From: Vitrella brassicaformis
Taxonomy: Eukaryota; Sar; Vitrellaceae
Direction of reading: 5' to 3'
DNA length: 64,000 nt
NCBI GenBank assembly: GCA_001179505.1
Contig: CDMY01000310.1
Location: forward strand, 40,108 to 104,107
This document shows, piece by piece, positions 9,839 to 22,062 of this stretch. The position numbers and the translations under genes are program-made. Positions within the stretch are counted from its first letter, which is position 1, and every line of letters begins with the position of its first letter. The notes under the pieces are model-generated. The model saw only the letters and a program-made list of their open reading frames with translations. It was not told the origin of the DNA and did no database searches.

Positions 9839-10960
9839 ATGACGTCGCAGGCTGACGGCCGCCATCAGACCGAGAGCGATGAGCCCAGCGGCCCTCCCCC
9901 CTGCCCCTCGCTGCAGAGGCTCGCCATCAAGAAGTCCGCTGAGATGGCCATGTCGACTGACGTTCAGCAACGGGCGGCGCTGCGCGCGCAGATCCGCGAC
10001 CTGCCGGCTCTCGACAAGGAGACGATGTTGCGGCTCGTCAGGGAGCACGTTGAGGACGCGATGAGTCTTCTGGTGGTGCAAGACGCCTTGGCCGTCACGA
10101 TTGGCGATGTGGAGAGCGGCTTGAAGGTCTTCCACTTGCTGGAGCTCGGCAGTGAGGAGTGGCGGGCCATGGGGCGGTTCCTTCGTCTGGCGAATATCCA
10201 CCAGCTGACGCCCGACACCGGTCTGCCTCTGGTGCTGAAGGCGCACTCACTGCCTGACCCGGAAGCCTTCCACCAGCTGCCCCTCGCCATGGCCATCTAT
10301 CGCCTGTTCGGCCACCTGCTCAGCAGAGAAGGGATCACACTGCGGGGCGCCCGAGTCGGCGGACTGAGACTGGCGCTGCTGCAGGCCGAAAACGGGGCCT
10401 ATCGTATCGGCTGGCGGCAACGAGGTGTTGAGTTCCGTGTGGTGCCACTGGGTGAGCTGCCTGCCGGCCATCCCTATGGTGAGGGCTACAAGCGGACCGA
10501 CCCCGTCATCCGACACCAAGGCGGGTTCCCACTGGGCGGGCTCTACCCCTCGTTCACGGCATTCCTGCTGCGCGGGCTGCTGGGCTGGGGGAACCCAATG
10601 GTGAGCAACGCGATGAGCGTAGACCTCGGCAATGATGCCGGTCGCTATCGCTCCTTGCTCGCTGCCGATGTCAGCGAGAGTGACGGCATCGTCACAGAAT
10701 GTCGCAGCGACGACAGCATGGATGCGCCCCCTGACTACTGTCTGCTGATCAGCGGCTTCCGCCCCACAGAGACCGTCGCCGCCTCTATGTGCATCAGATT
10801 CTCCTATTACGATCCGATTCATGCCGAGCTCTGCACGACCGAGTGGCGGAGAGGTCGTTACTCTGATCCGCTCCATCTCCGCTTCCCCGTCTCGGTTCCT
10901 CTGTGGCGGAGTGCGGTGCAGCGATTCGGTCTTGAGGATGACATCGTCATCGACACCTAG
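9839..10960 (+). CDS. Single-exon protein of unknown function
   Basis: Unrecognised protein of 373 residues from the first in-frame ATG (MTSQADGRH). The frame stays open upstream to 9767 without an ATG. After an acidic/Pro-rich N-terminus (about 1-45) the chain looks globular: helical to about residue 150, then mixed with many Gly/aromatic residues (for example GGFPLGGLYPSFTAFLLRG). No signal peptide, membrane helix, zinc-binding Cys pattern or known catalytic motif is seen. It is one of only two intronless genes in the window that have no close spliced relative here. A GA microsatellite (9641-9662) precedes it. It lies between the arms of inverted duplication A and converges on the ECM29 gene. 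Confidence 0.75.
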   Translation: MTSQADGRHQTESDEPSGPPPCPSLQRLAIKKSAEMAMSTDVQQRAALRAQIRDLPALDKETMLRLVREHVEDAMSLLVVQDALAVTIGDVESGLKVFHLLELGSEEWRAMGRFLRLANIHQLTPDTGLPLVLKAHSLPDPEAFHQLPLAMAIYRLFGHLLSREGITLRGARVGGLRLALLQAENGAYRIGWRQRGVEFRVVPLGELPAGHPYGEGYKRTDPVIRHQGGFPLGGLYPSFTAFLLRGLLGWGNPMVSNAMSVDLGNDAGRYRSLLAADVSESDGIVTECRSDDSMDAPPDYCLLISGFRPTETVAASMCIRFSYYDPIHAELCTTEWRRGRYSDPLHLRFPVSVPLWRSAVQRFGLEDDIVIDT

Positions 10961-11468
10961 CGGGCAACCGACCGGTGAGTGGCTGGTGTGATGTGCTGGT
11001 GATGGAGTGAGGGGTGCGCTGGCCTTTGTCGAAGGGACGCGCTGTCTGTCGTTTCTTTCTCTTGAATGTGCGTGGTTAAGAGGGCTCGTGAGTGTGCGTG
11101 TGTGTATGTGTCTGCCTGGGGCCATGCTGCCTGCCCAGGATCGGTGGAGTGTGTAGATAGTGAACGGCCGTGTATGTGTACGTGTATGTGTGTATGTGTG
11201 TGTGTATGTGACGTGCGTCACGGCGGACCCTCGTACCTTGATGTGACGTGTCTGCCAGCTGGGTTTCTGTGTGTATGTATGGGTGCGGACGTGATAGCAG
11301 GTAAGATCCACGAAACGAAACGTTGAATCAACAGGATGGTGTGCGTGTCCTTCTACATCGCAGTCACGTTGAACTCGCATCGCCGCGTACTGTCATCGTT
11401 CATAACATAAAGACGTCTTCATCGCATCGCCAGACACACACCTACACCTACACCTACACCTACACCAC
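10961..11468. other. Intergenic, convergent gene ends
   Basis: Between the single-exon gene (+) and the end of ECM29 (-). It holds TG-rich tracts (11095-11210) and a short (TACACC)n array at 11441-11466. No gene is seen. Confidence 0.55.
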
Positions 11469-14400
11469 CTAGCTGTCTGCACGCCCTTCTACCAACTTGG
11501 TGTCTCCCAGCAGTCTGTGCAGCCTCACAGCCATTCGCCGAGTGGGGTGCTCACTCTCACCCTCCCGGAGGCTCGGCCACTCCTCCAGTGCAGCCACACA
11601 CTGCTGCCAAAGCGCCAAGTCGCCCAGACAGGCAGGGTGGCTGACCAGGGGCGGCAGGGTGAGCGGCGGGAGGGGCGGCACGCCATGGGAGTCCATCGGC
11701 TCGCGAAAGAGCGATGTGTCTCTGTCTGAGTGGCCATCGACATGGTAGTCGCGGAGCAGCGATATCTGGTGGTGCGCGAGGGCGTCGAGCGTCTCGCCGC
11801 CGGCCATTTTCAGCCTGAACCAGACACACAAGCGGGGCGGGTAGGTTTCTCGACTGACGGTCGTCTCGTTCTGTCTCACTTGGATATCTTGGTCTCGGCC
11901 GCAGCGGCCACCAGCCGTCTGAGCAGCTGACGCACCAGGTCTGTGGGGCCGATGTGGGCGAGGGGAATGCCCCTGAGGCCATCCCTGGCCGTCATGGCCC
12001 TGCTGATCAATCGCTGCACACTCTAATAATGACACCCGTACCACAGACAAACAACACACACCACACATGGTGTCTCTATCGTCTCTCTGCGTGTGTGTGT
12101 GCTCACCCCACCCACCCGCAGAATGTCCAGTTTGACTTTCCATGAGCACCCCACCAGCCAGTCCACACACGCGCGCACATAGGTCGCCAGGGCGTCGCTG
12201 TCGAGCGCATCTCTCGGCTGCTCGGCCAGCAGAACCTCGGTCAGCTGCAGGCAGGCCACCATCAGCGGATCCAATGACGCCGACGGCTGGTCGGCCTCTG
12301 CTGCCGTGTCAGAGGCCTTGTCCAGCACCTTAACAGAGGGAGAGATATGGCCAAAGTGTGTGGGTCTGTGTGGTGGCGGGAGGGGGGGTGCCTGCCTGTG
12401 TGGCGATGGCTTTGAGCACCGGAGCCACTTGCGGCTCGATGACGTCGTCGACCAGCTTGGCCTCCTTCATCTCTGCGCGTCGGTGAATGTACTTCTCAAT
12501 CGCCCTGACGGCCGTGGTGCGGTCGGCCACCGTGCTCTTGTGTGCGTATGACGACACCCCCTTACACACACACACACAGAGAGACAGACAGTTCACACAC
12601 ATACCCCTCTCCCCCCTCTCTCTCTGTCTCTCTCTGTCTCTCTCTGTCACCTGAATGAGCTGGTTTGTGTCAGGTGGGTGTCTTATGGCAGTGAGCACCG
12701 CAGCGATGTCGAGAAGCGCCGCAGCGACGGCCGCGCCCCCAGTGAATGTGGGAAGGGAGAGGGCGAAGGAGTGGAGCGTGTCGTAGAGGCGCCGAAGCTC
12801 CGCCCTCTCGTCTTTGGTGCAGTGGGAGTCGGGCACCGACCCACCACTGCGGCTCTGAGGAGTGATCAATATGACACACACACACAGAGAGAGACACTCG
12901 TGTGGTGTGTGTTTCTGCGGTGAGGTGGAGAGGGGGCGGTGTGTGTGTGTGTGTGTGCGTGCTGTGTGGTCATACGAGGAGTGACGGGAAGAGTTTGTCA
13001 GTGAGTGCGGCGATGCACTTGCAGCAGTCCGTCTTGTCGGCGCGAGAAGGGCTCGACAGACCCTGTGTGTGCACCACACACGTATCGCCTCTCTGCTGTC
13101 TGTGTGCGGTGTGTGGCCTCCCTCACGTCGATCAGCTGTTTGGAAATGTCGGTGAGGAACCGGTCGATGGCCGCCGACTCGCTGGGCGCCAACTCATCCC
13201 ACAGCTGCACACACACACACACACACACACATACACACACTGCCACCCTCCCTCCCTCCCCGGCTGTCTCTCTCGCTGCTGACCTCAGTCCAGACTTTGC
13301 TGGTGCCCTCGTCGCTGGCGAACCGCAGCACAAAGGCCAGGCCCACCATCTCGCCCTTGAGCTCATCCAGATGCTCGCCGCATTTTCTGCACCCCACAAA
13401 CATCATGTTAGAACATTGGCGAAGGGGCCATGTGTGTGTGTGTGTGTGTGAGAGTGTGTCGGCACCTGGCGAGCTCGATCAGTGCGGTGCCGGCCACCTT
13501 TCTGTAGCTGGCTCGCGAGGCCTCGTCGCTAAGCTGGGGGGGCGGCGCCTTGAACAACCTCCTGGTCACCTGACACACACACACACACACACACGTGTCC
13601 GTGTCCGTGTGTGTGTGTGTGTATCAGGTGACCGCACTTCTGCGAGTGTGTCGTGTGCGGCGAGTCGCCCCATGTGCGCAAAGGCGGTCGCTGAGGCCCT
13701 CTGGACAGCCACTGAGGGATCGGTCAGAGAGCTCGACAGCACCTGCAGGCATCAACGAACGACACACGGGGGTGCCTGTCTGTCCGTCCGTCCGTCTGTC
13801 TGCCTGGTCGCTCGCCTTGAGCATTGTGTTGGCCGCTGTTTGGTCGATGGCCAGCCGTCCCCTCTCGCCAGCCACCCAGGTGATGAACTGACACACACCC
13901 ACACTTCAGACACACACAGGACAGCACAGGACACACAATGGTGCGCACAAATGGTGCGCCCGTGTGTGTGCCATGTGCCGATTGCATACCGAGTAATGTG
14001 CCCCACACCGGTTCTTAGCAGCTGTGAGAGCGCGGGCACCAGCTCAGCAAATCTGGGAGGGTCAACCATCGGTACCTGTGGGCACACACCACACACACAC
14101 ACACACACAGAGAGAGAGAGGGTGGGCGACTACACACACAGAGTGGTTTACGTACCAGCTTCTGCAGTGTGGCCCAGTGGGTCGAGTCGAGCCGCTGCGA
14201 CAAAGCCACCCGAGCACTCTCAAACTGCGCCTGCGAATACCTGCACACACCGACACACACAAACATCGAGCACACACCGACACACACAATACTCAGATGT
14301 GTGAGTCGGTCCAGCCCACTCACCCAAGTGATTCTGCGTGGAACTGTGTGTAGGCCAGACTGCGGTCTTCGGAGGCTGCCAGGGCCTCAATCAGGAAGGG

Positions 14401-17400
14401 CACCACTTTGCTGAGCAGCAGTTGTGTGTGGCTGCCGGCCCTCTCCAGCGAAGCCTTGAGCGTGTCCAGACACAGCAGACACACCTAAGACCACACACAT
14501 GACCCACATGACACACAGGACACACACACACACAGATGGCCCCGACGCACCACAGAGCCCACCGCTTTGTTGCTGTTGGTCTCGGTGAGGGCCTTCATGA
14601 GCTCGACGGTGGTCGGCAGGGCTTCCAGCACGTCGGCGAGCGGCGATGTGTCGGCGTCGCAGGCCGACACGGCGAGGCCCTTGAGTGTGCGCGAGAGAGG
14701 CGTGGCTGCCTTCAGCACCTGCACACACACACACACACACACAACACGGGGAAGGTCTCTCTCTGTCTGTCTGTCTGTCTGTCGGCTGACGGACATTTTC
14801 CTCCATGTCGTCCATGACGCGCACTGTGGCCCTCCACAGCCACTCATAATGGCCACTCAACTGCACACACACACACACACACACGCTCTCTATGTCTGTG
14901 TGTGTGGTTTGGGTCAGTCAGTTGTGTGCTGACGGACGTCTGTCCATCGTCGGCCCCTCAGCAGGAGTGTCAGCGCCCTGCACGCCGCCACACGCGTCTC
15001 AGCAGAATACGCCTCCAAACCCTGCAATTTCACAAAGGTGTCTGGTCTGTCTGTCTGTCTGTGTGTCTGTGTGTGTGAGAGTATGGGTGTGCCTGGATGA
15101 GGTTTGGCAGTGCAGCCTTCCACTCTGCTGCGGTGCCGACAAACGCCGCGGCCGACTCCACACCGAACCGAGCGCAGCACAGCTGCTCCGTCGCCACACG
15201 CACTGACACACACACACACACACACACACACACAAGTCCCGTGCGCGTCTTGGCCGCCGCACACACACCCATTCCACCTTGGTCATTGCCGTGAAAGAGG
15301 TAGAGGACCATTTTGCTCTTGAGCGATGAGGGGCAGACCAGCCTGGCCAGGGTGGGTGTGTGGGGCATGGTGAGGCACGGCGCCATGAGGTCGACCGTGG
15401 CAGTGAATGGCTCAGATGTGAAGGCTGACGGCTGCGGCTGGTCCATGTAGGCGAAGAGCAAGGGGTGGTGAGAGAGGGTGCGGGCGACATTGGCTGCACC
15501 CAATACACACACACACACACAATGATGGATAAGGCATTGGGGGGGAGAGGGGTGCAGGCTGACCGAACTCCTTGAGCAGGGCCAGCCGTGCGGTGGCTGC
15601 CTGTGTGTCCGACATGAGGGCCAGTGTCTGCACACACACACACACACACACACACAGAGCGAGAGAGAGAGAGAGATAAAGCCCCCAGCCACCGACCCAC
15701 CTTGTCAGCGGCCTTCTGCTGCAACCGTTGGTCTCCCTCACTCTGCATCTTCATCACCCTCTTCCAGTTGGTCGCCGCCGTCTTGAGCACCAGTTTGCAG
15801 ACCTCCTGCCGCACCGACACCAATGTGCCGACCTCGGCCTCACTCGTCAGCTCACAGGCCCACTTGTAGGTGCGGACGAGGGCGCGCCACGCGCACTCGC
15901 CGACAAAGACGGAGGGGTCGGGGAGCCGTTCGCAGAGCGACTCGGCGATTTGTGTGATGTGTTTGGCGAGGGCGGGGTGGGTGTGTGGGGGCAGGTCATC
16001 ATGCTTGAGGAGCACTGCCCACCAGACACAGACGCTGCGCTCCATCTCGCGCTTGTCCAGCTCGTCCAGATCCACTTTCACCTCTTGCACACCCACCTGC
16101 ACACACACACACACACAGGATGTTCCCTCTCTGCCTCTTTGGTGTGGTGTGGTGTGGTGTGTGGTCACCTTGACTGTCTGAGTCCTCTTCGTGCCCCTCT
16201 GGGCTGCCTCCTCCATGAACCGTGATGGGGCCTCAATTATGGCCGTGATGAGCCGCTCGGTGCGAGAGGAGCCCTTGGCTGTGGCTGTGGCGGTGGTGTG
16301 TGCGAGCAGCATCGCCGAGAGGGCCGCGCCGATGCGGCACTTGGCGACCTCTTCGCGGCGGGTGCCCTCCTGCACACCACAAACACACACACAAATGTCC
16401 ACCCACCGTGGTACGGTGAGAGGGTAGGGGGGGTGAGCAAAGGACACGCACATACTTGTAGCAGCAGCTGCAGGCATGTGTCGTAGGTGTGGTCGTCGTA
16501 TCGGCCGCCGATGCCGCCCAGAGCCATCCAGGCTCCCTGACACAGCAAGGCACCCCGAGTGCCCTGCGGACCTGAGACACACACACATTCATGTGGATGG
16601 ATGGAAAGACCCAAAGCATCTTTCCCTCACCGATTGTCTCCTCACTGCTGTCGATGGCGGCGTACCTCCGCCCCACAGCCTTCAGTGCCTCCACCACAGC
16701 GCCGATCTGCTGGTGCTCTTGCTGTGGTGGTCCATCACTGTCACTGTGCCGCAGCGGAAGTGGCAGTGTTCGTCGCGCACACACCGCCTCGATGCTCTCA
16801 CAACACGCCAGCAGCAGCTCGAGCGACGCACTCGACTCAGACAGGCTCTTCAAGACGCACTCAAAGGCACCAGACTGCACCTGAGGGTCGAGGGAGGGCT
16901 CGAGCCGGCCAATCAGGTGGCCCAGAGCGACCACAGCGCCAGCCGCGCTGTCCTCCTCTTTGCTCTCCTCGGATGTTGCCCGCCGGTGGAAGTCCTTGAG
17001 CCACTGCCGCTGTGTGTCGATTGGCATGCTCTCTGCCAGCCGTCCGATCAGCGAGGCCATCTTGCGCCTGTTGCTGCCGCCCGAGTAGAGGATGCCCTCG
17101 ATGAGCAAAGGCAGCCTCCTCTCCAGCTGAGGAAGGATCGTTTTGGTACTGGCAGCTGTCAGGTCTAGGACGGTGAGCAGCAGCTGGGCGATGAGAAAGT
17201 GCGATCGGAACATGGTGGCGTGGGTGTCGTCGGGCACCAGCAGTGTGTCGAGGGCATAGATGAGGGCGTAGAGGCTCTGTGCCGACGGCAGCTCGGGCGC
17301 ACTCGGCAAGTCGAGAGCAGCGGACACACGCTCCTGAAAGTCACACACACAAGGCACAGAGACAGACAGAGGCACGGGCACTTTCGTCCAACTGCACCCG

Positions 17401-20367
17401 AGAAGTACCTTCTCTGTCTGCTCAATGATTGTCTCCTCCTCAGCGGTGTCATCTTCCTCTTGCACGGCTCCTTCCCCGTCAGCATCAGCAGCAGCATCAG
17501 CACCAGGAGGACCGTCCTGCCCCCCCACCTCCACTTTTTGCCGCTTCCTCTCGGGGGGCGAGTCGGGCAGCTGTCGTGTGCCCGTGGATCCGGTAATGGT
17601 GGTGGTATCCTTCTGCTGTTGCTGCTGCTGCTGCTGTTGCTGTTGCTGTTGCTGGGCCGCCTGCCACGCCGCGTGTCGGGCAATGTCGTTCTTGACGCAC
17701 TGCAGTGCGTAGTGCATCAGCTCCTGACGCTCCGACAGAGAGACGGGGGCTGAGGGGAACTGGGGGAGGGGGATGGGCACCGCGCTGACGGCTGCCAGCC
17801 ACTCGGACTCGGTCTGCGGGCGTGTGTTGCTCGGAGGGGGTGGGGGGAATCGCTCCATCACTGTGAAGGCGATGAAGTTCTCGAACGACGGCAGGTCCAG
17901 CCGGTGCTGCTCGATCAGAGTGGCGGCCGCATCGCGCACACCACGGTCGGTGTCCGCTGACGCCTTAACCGCATAGTACCTGCCAGCAGCGGTGTCAGGC
18001 CCATAGAGCACCGAGGCCCAGCGCATGGCCTCCTTTTTGACCCCTCCCACACGCACAGCCGAGTAGCGGTCCAGGATGGCGAGGGCCTGCTCGCGGACGG
18101 CCGGCGGCTGCTCCTTGATGCAGGCGGCCAGGCCACCCAAGAGCTCCAAAATGTGCGGGCCGCCGCCTTTGCGACGAGTGAGCTTGTTGAACAGCTGACA
18201 GACAGACACAGACACAGAGAGAGAGAGAGAGAGGAGCTGAGGTGCTTCTGGTGGCAGTGCAGGGGGAAAGGAATGCTCAGCTCACGTGTGGTGTGGCCTC
18301 CAGTGCAAGAGCTGGGAGGTCCGGTGCGGTGGCGTGTTTGTGCAGAAGGGTCGCCGCAACACGATAGGCGAGAGTGGTGGACGGATCTGACGAAGCACAC
18401 ACACACACACACGCATTCGACACCTCTCGCCTATCCACCGACACACACACGTACAAGCAAGTGTCCTGCCCTACCCTCTCCGTGCTCGTCTTCCACGTCA
18501 GTGTGGATGAAGGTCTCATAGAGCGACTTGAAGATGGCGCCGCAGTGAGGCCTGAGGGCGTCCGGTTGGCCGTGCAGCACCACCCACCGCCCCAACTGCA
18601 AAGCGGCCTTGTGCAGCTCGGGAGAGGGAGCCGCCAGGGCCTCCTCATACACCTGAAGGAATGAATGGATGTGCGAACATCCCTATTTGTGTGTGTCTGG
18701 TGTGGATCGCATGTTATGTTCACCTGGAAGATGTAGGGCAGGTAGTTGGCCGCTCGTAGCGACCGGCTCAGCAGCTGGAGCGCCTTGACGTGCACTCGCT
18801 GACACACACACACGCATATACACACACCAAAGAGTTGTGTGTGTGCAGACGGCCGTCTGCCATGTGTGTCACCCACTCACCTGTGGGACTCGCCATCTCC
18901 TGCCCTCCACCCTGGGCACCACCGTCACGGGGCCAAACACATCCCCCCCACTCACCACAAACGGACCCACGCTCCCACCACTCGGAGGCGCCTCCCTCCT
19001 CTCTGTCCCCTCTCCCGCCCCTGGCCCATTCTCACCAACCGCAGACACGGGCATGGGCGGTGGTGGTGGCGGCGGCTTCTCCAACACGCTCTCAATAATT
19101 GCCGCGATGAATCGGTCGTCGTTGACGTCCATCTGGCCCTGAATGGTCTTGACCATGCCGTCAGCGGCGTTTGCCGTCTGCTCGTCGTGAGGGTCGCAGG
19201 AGGCGATGAGCAGCAGGGGGTAGGCCACCAGTGGGGGGATGGCGGGGTGCGAGAGCAACGCCAAAACGGGAGGCTTTAGTGCCCGCCAGGACTCGGGAGG
19301 GTGCGCCTTGACTTTGGGCTTCCTGCACACAGAGACACACACGTGTGTCGTGTGAGTGTGGTCACCCACACCAACAGCCACCTCCCCCCCCACCTCCGCA
19401 CTGACCAGTGTGTCCACATGTTGGCGGTGAGTCCGGCCATGGACACGGCATCGCCACTGCCAGACGGAATCAACAGCAGCTCGCGAATGCCCGACAATAG
19501 CCTGCACACATCGATCCATCCATCCATCCATCCCCATCACAGAGCGCACACAAAGACGGCACCACACGATCTCTCACTCCCTCACCGTTCCACGTGTTTC
19601 CTGTCGGCATCTCTGATCCACTCGGCCACAGCGCGCCTCTTGTCCGTTCCCTCTTTTGACAAGTGTGGCGGCAGGCAGCTGGCCAGGAAGATGGTGAAAG
19701 GGGGGATGAACTTGTCGGGCAGAGAGGGGAACACGGGCAGCAGGGCCGAGGCGCAGCTGAGCTTGGTCGGCTCGTCTGCACGCTGCACGCACCAAAACAA
19801 ACAGCGCAAATCAGACAGACATATAGTGCGCATGGGTGTGTGGTGTGATGGTGCGGACCGACTCACCTGGATGCCGAGTTCCAAGAAGACGAGCGAGAGG
19901 TTGCGGAAGAGGATGACGCCGTTGCCCTCCATCGGCTTGGTGGCCCACATGGTGATGACCTTCTCGGACGGCACGGTGATGCCAGACACATTGCCCTTCA
20001 CACGAATGATGATCTACACGCACACACCACCCCATCACACACACAAGAAAGTCTTCGAGAGTGCGCCACGTCCGTCAGTCATTGGTATCTGACGACGTAC
20101 GTGGTTGAGAATTTCAATGACGCCCTTCCGATCTGCGTCGGTGCAGATGAGCAGCTCCTCCAAAACGGCCGGCAGGATCTGACACACACACACACACACG
20201 GACACACACAGAGACCAATAAAAGCAGCACTGCATTCTTCAACGTTTCGTCTGTTGATGTGATCTGCCCACCTTGTCGAGCATTGCCGTCATCTTGGCGT
20301 CCTCTGTGTGCGTCAGGCGAATCAGCATCTTCGCGTACATCTCAGCCTTGCCCGACTCAGACGCCAT
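11469..20367 (-). CDS. ECM29: Proteasome adaptor and scaffold protein ECM29
   Basis: HEAT-repeat adaptor of the 26S proteasome. Thirty-four exons join in frame to about 2,099 residues (human and yeast are about 1,850). Exon 1 is 20367-20272 (MASESGKAEMYAKMLIRL); the last is 11814-11469. Recognisable ECM29 blocks are ELVPALSQLLRTGVG (near 14030; human ELVPRLCELIRSGVG), SKVWTE plus LWDELAP across the 13284/13204 junction (human LWTEVWQE), and SWKVKLDILR (near 12120). Exon 10 (18194-17409) holds a Gln run (17610-17655) and an acidic stretch, both likely insertions. An acidic/Pro-rich loop lies near 18950-19080. Three introns appear to start with GC rather than GT (donors at 15092, 13815 and 12395). 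Its 5' end shares a 382-bp divergent spacer with the right pacifastin gene. Confidence 0.85.
17610..17657 (-). repeat. CAG/CAA run coding polyglutamine in ECM29
   Basis: A CTG/TTG-type triplet tract on the plus strand encodes about 15 Gln on the minus strand inside exon 10, with Gln/Ala residues before it. It is probably length-variable. Confidence 0.8.
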
Positions 20368-20749
20368 CTTCTCTCTGCAGGGACGCAGAACTGATCAGAT
20401 CTCAATCAGGCTCAGTCAATTAACACATCCGCAGGACGCTGCACTGGTAAAAACATTGCATGAACCCCTCGTTTCTGTCCCGCCTCCCTGCGAGCTTTAC
20501 TGCGAGCTTGAAAGGGATCGACACCACCTGTCTCTTTCTTCAGCCGGAACAAACGCAAACACAGAGGTGAGAGAGGGAGAGAGATGCACTTTCATCCTAT
20601 GCCACCAAACACGGACCATTAACGTTTCTGACTGTGCGGTCTGATCTGCCTCTCGTGGCTGGCTGCAGAAAGGACAACATACACCCGACACAGCCAGCGT
20701 CACTTATCAAGACCAAGCTGCAGGGGAGCATCAAGCATCAAGCACGAAG
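20368..20749. promoter_or_regulatory. Divergent promoter region, ECM29 / right pacifastin gene
   Basis: The two start codons are 382 bp apart and face away, so this spacer must serve both. Nearly all of it is duplicated, inverted, at about 8850-9282, where the pacifastin copy keeps its own upstream region but no ECM29 coding sequence follows. Conserved words include GTTAATTGAC and GATCTNATCAGTTC (on the minus strand). Confidence 0.6.
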
Positions 20750-21765
20750 ATGACCAAGATCAGCCTTGCTGCCCTAGTGGTGATGGTCGCCTTGATTGGC
20801 GTGGCGGCCGCCGTGCCCGAGTCGGGCGATGGTGGCCGCGTCTGTCCCTCTGGGTGCGTCTCATGGTTCGACGGTATGGGATGACGAACAGCGGTTCCAT
20901 GGTGTGTGGGTGGGTGCCTTATTGGCTGGTATGTGTGTGTTGGTTGCCTGCGTCTGTCAGGGTGCAATAATTGCTTCTGCAACGAGGACGGCAGCCTCGG
21001 CGGCTGCACACGGAAATTCTGCCCACCTGGCACCGAGGAGCCCCCCAGATGCCGCAAATGGGGTCAGTCAACGAGGGAAATTGTCCGATCCACTCACTCT
21101 GTGTGCTCATGTGGCTGTGTCTGGCTGTGTGTGTGCGTGTAGCCGAGCCCGAGCGCCTCTGCCCCGTTGGCTGCCTGCAGTGGTTCGATGGCTGCAACTG
21201 GTGCCAGTGCAGTGAGGACGGGACGCTGGGAGCCTGCACACTCAGACTCTGCCCGCCGGGGACAGAAGAGCCTCCGAAGTGCCTCAGATGGGGTAAGCGT
21301 GGGCACACGAGCATGTGTGAGTGTCATGTGAGCGTCATGTGTGCCGCCTCGTTGTGTGTGTGTGTGTGGTGGATGCAGCCACGACGACTACGCCGGGCCC
21401 GGGCCCGGGCCCCCCTCCTGAAGAGGACCTCGAGTGAAAGACAGAGCCTGCAAGACACACACGGGCCAGCCAGCCCGCCTGTAGATACAGACAGCTGATG
21501 GGTTACACATGTGTTTGTGCGTGCCAGTAGTGAGTGTTAGAGAGAGAGCTGGGGGGTGGGTGTCTGAACCATGGGTATTTGTCAGTTTCTCGGGCTAGGT
21601 GGCCGGCTCCCCGTGTCGCGGGTTGTCTGTCTGTCTGTCTGCCTGCCTGCCTGTCGATAGTCAATTGGTGCGTGGGCTTTCCCGTTTGTGTGGCTGTGTC
21701 TGCTGCTCGGTCTTTTTTTCAATGTGAGACAGACGGGACGCATGCACCGTGAATGAAGGCGTGGG
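20377..21765. repeat. Right arm of 1.4-kb inverted duplication A
   Basis: Inverted counterpart of 7814-9282, covering the ECM29 leader, the shared spacer, the whole pacifastin gene and about 330 bp of 3' flank. It stops within about 20 bp of the ECM29 start codon. Confidence 0.85.
20750..21437 (+). CDS. Secreted two-domain pacifastin-like protease inhibitor (right copy)
   Basis: Paralogue of the gene at 8163-8849, in the opposite orientation. Exons 20750-20873, 20961-21062, 21143-21292 and 21379-21437 join in frame to 144 residues. The signal peptide is MTKISLAALVVMVALIGVA. Both pacifastin repeats keep all pattern cysteines (CNNCFC then CTRKFC; CNWCQC then CTLRLC). The signal peptide and the Pro/Gly-Thr tail have diverged most, while the two inhibitor domains are almost identical to the other copy, which suggests purifying selection on both or recent conversion. 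Both copies look intact, so neither is an obvious pseudogene. The protein should act outside the cell or in a vacuole. Confidence 0.82.
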
Positions 21766-22049
21766 TGGCTGATCGATCAGCATGCAGGAAGTCCTGCGCG
21801 CGTGCGTCCATAAAATAAATATTCATCACAAACACGTCCACACACACAGAAGGGTCCATCACTCACTCAGCTGTCTGCCCGTCGCGTCTTCTGCGTTTGT
21901 CAGTGCGTGTGTGGAAACGATCAACCAGGTGTGGAGGAGCCCGAGGCGTGTTCATCAACATGACGGCCATACCCACAGCCATCTACTACGGTACTGACAC
22001 ACACGTACTTACACGCAGAGAGTGGCTGACGTGTGTGTTTGTATGTGTG
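21766..22049. other. Junction between two duplication blocks
   Basis: Short unique stretch between duplication A (ends about 21765) and duplication B (starts about 22050). An open stretch near 21900-21990 (MTAIPTAIYYG) is followed by a possible donor at 21991, but I cannot show that it is an exon. Confidence 0.4.
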
Positions 22050-22062
22050 TTTGTCGACAGGG

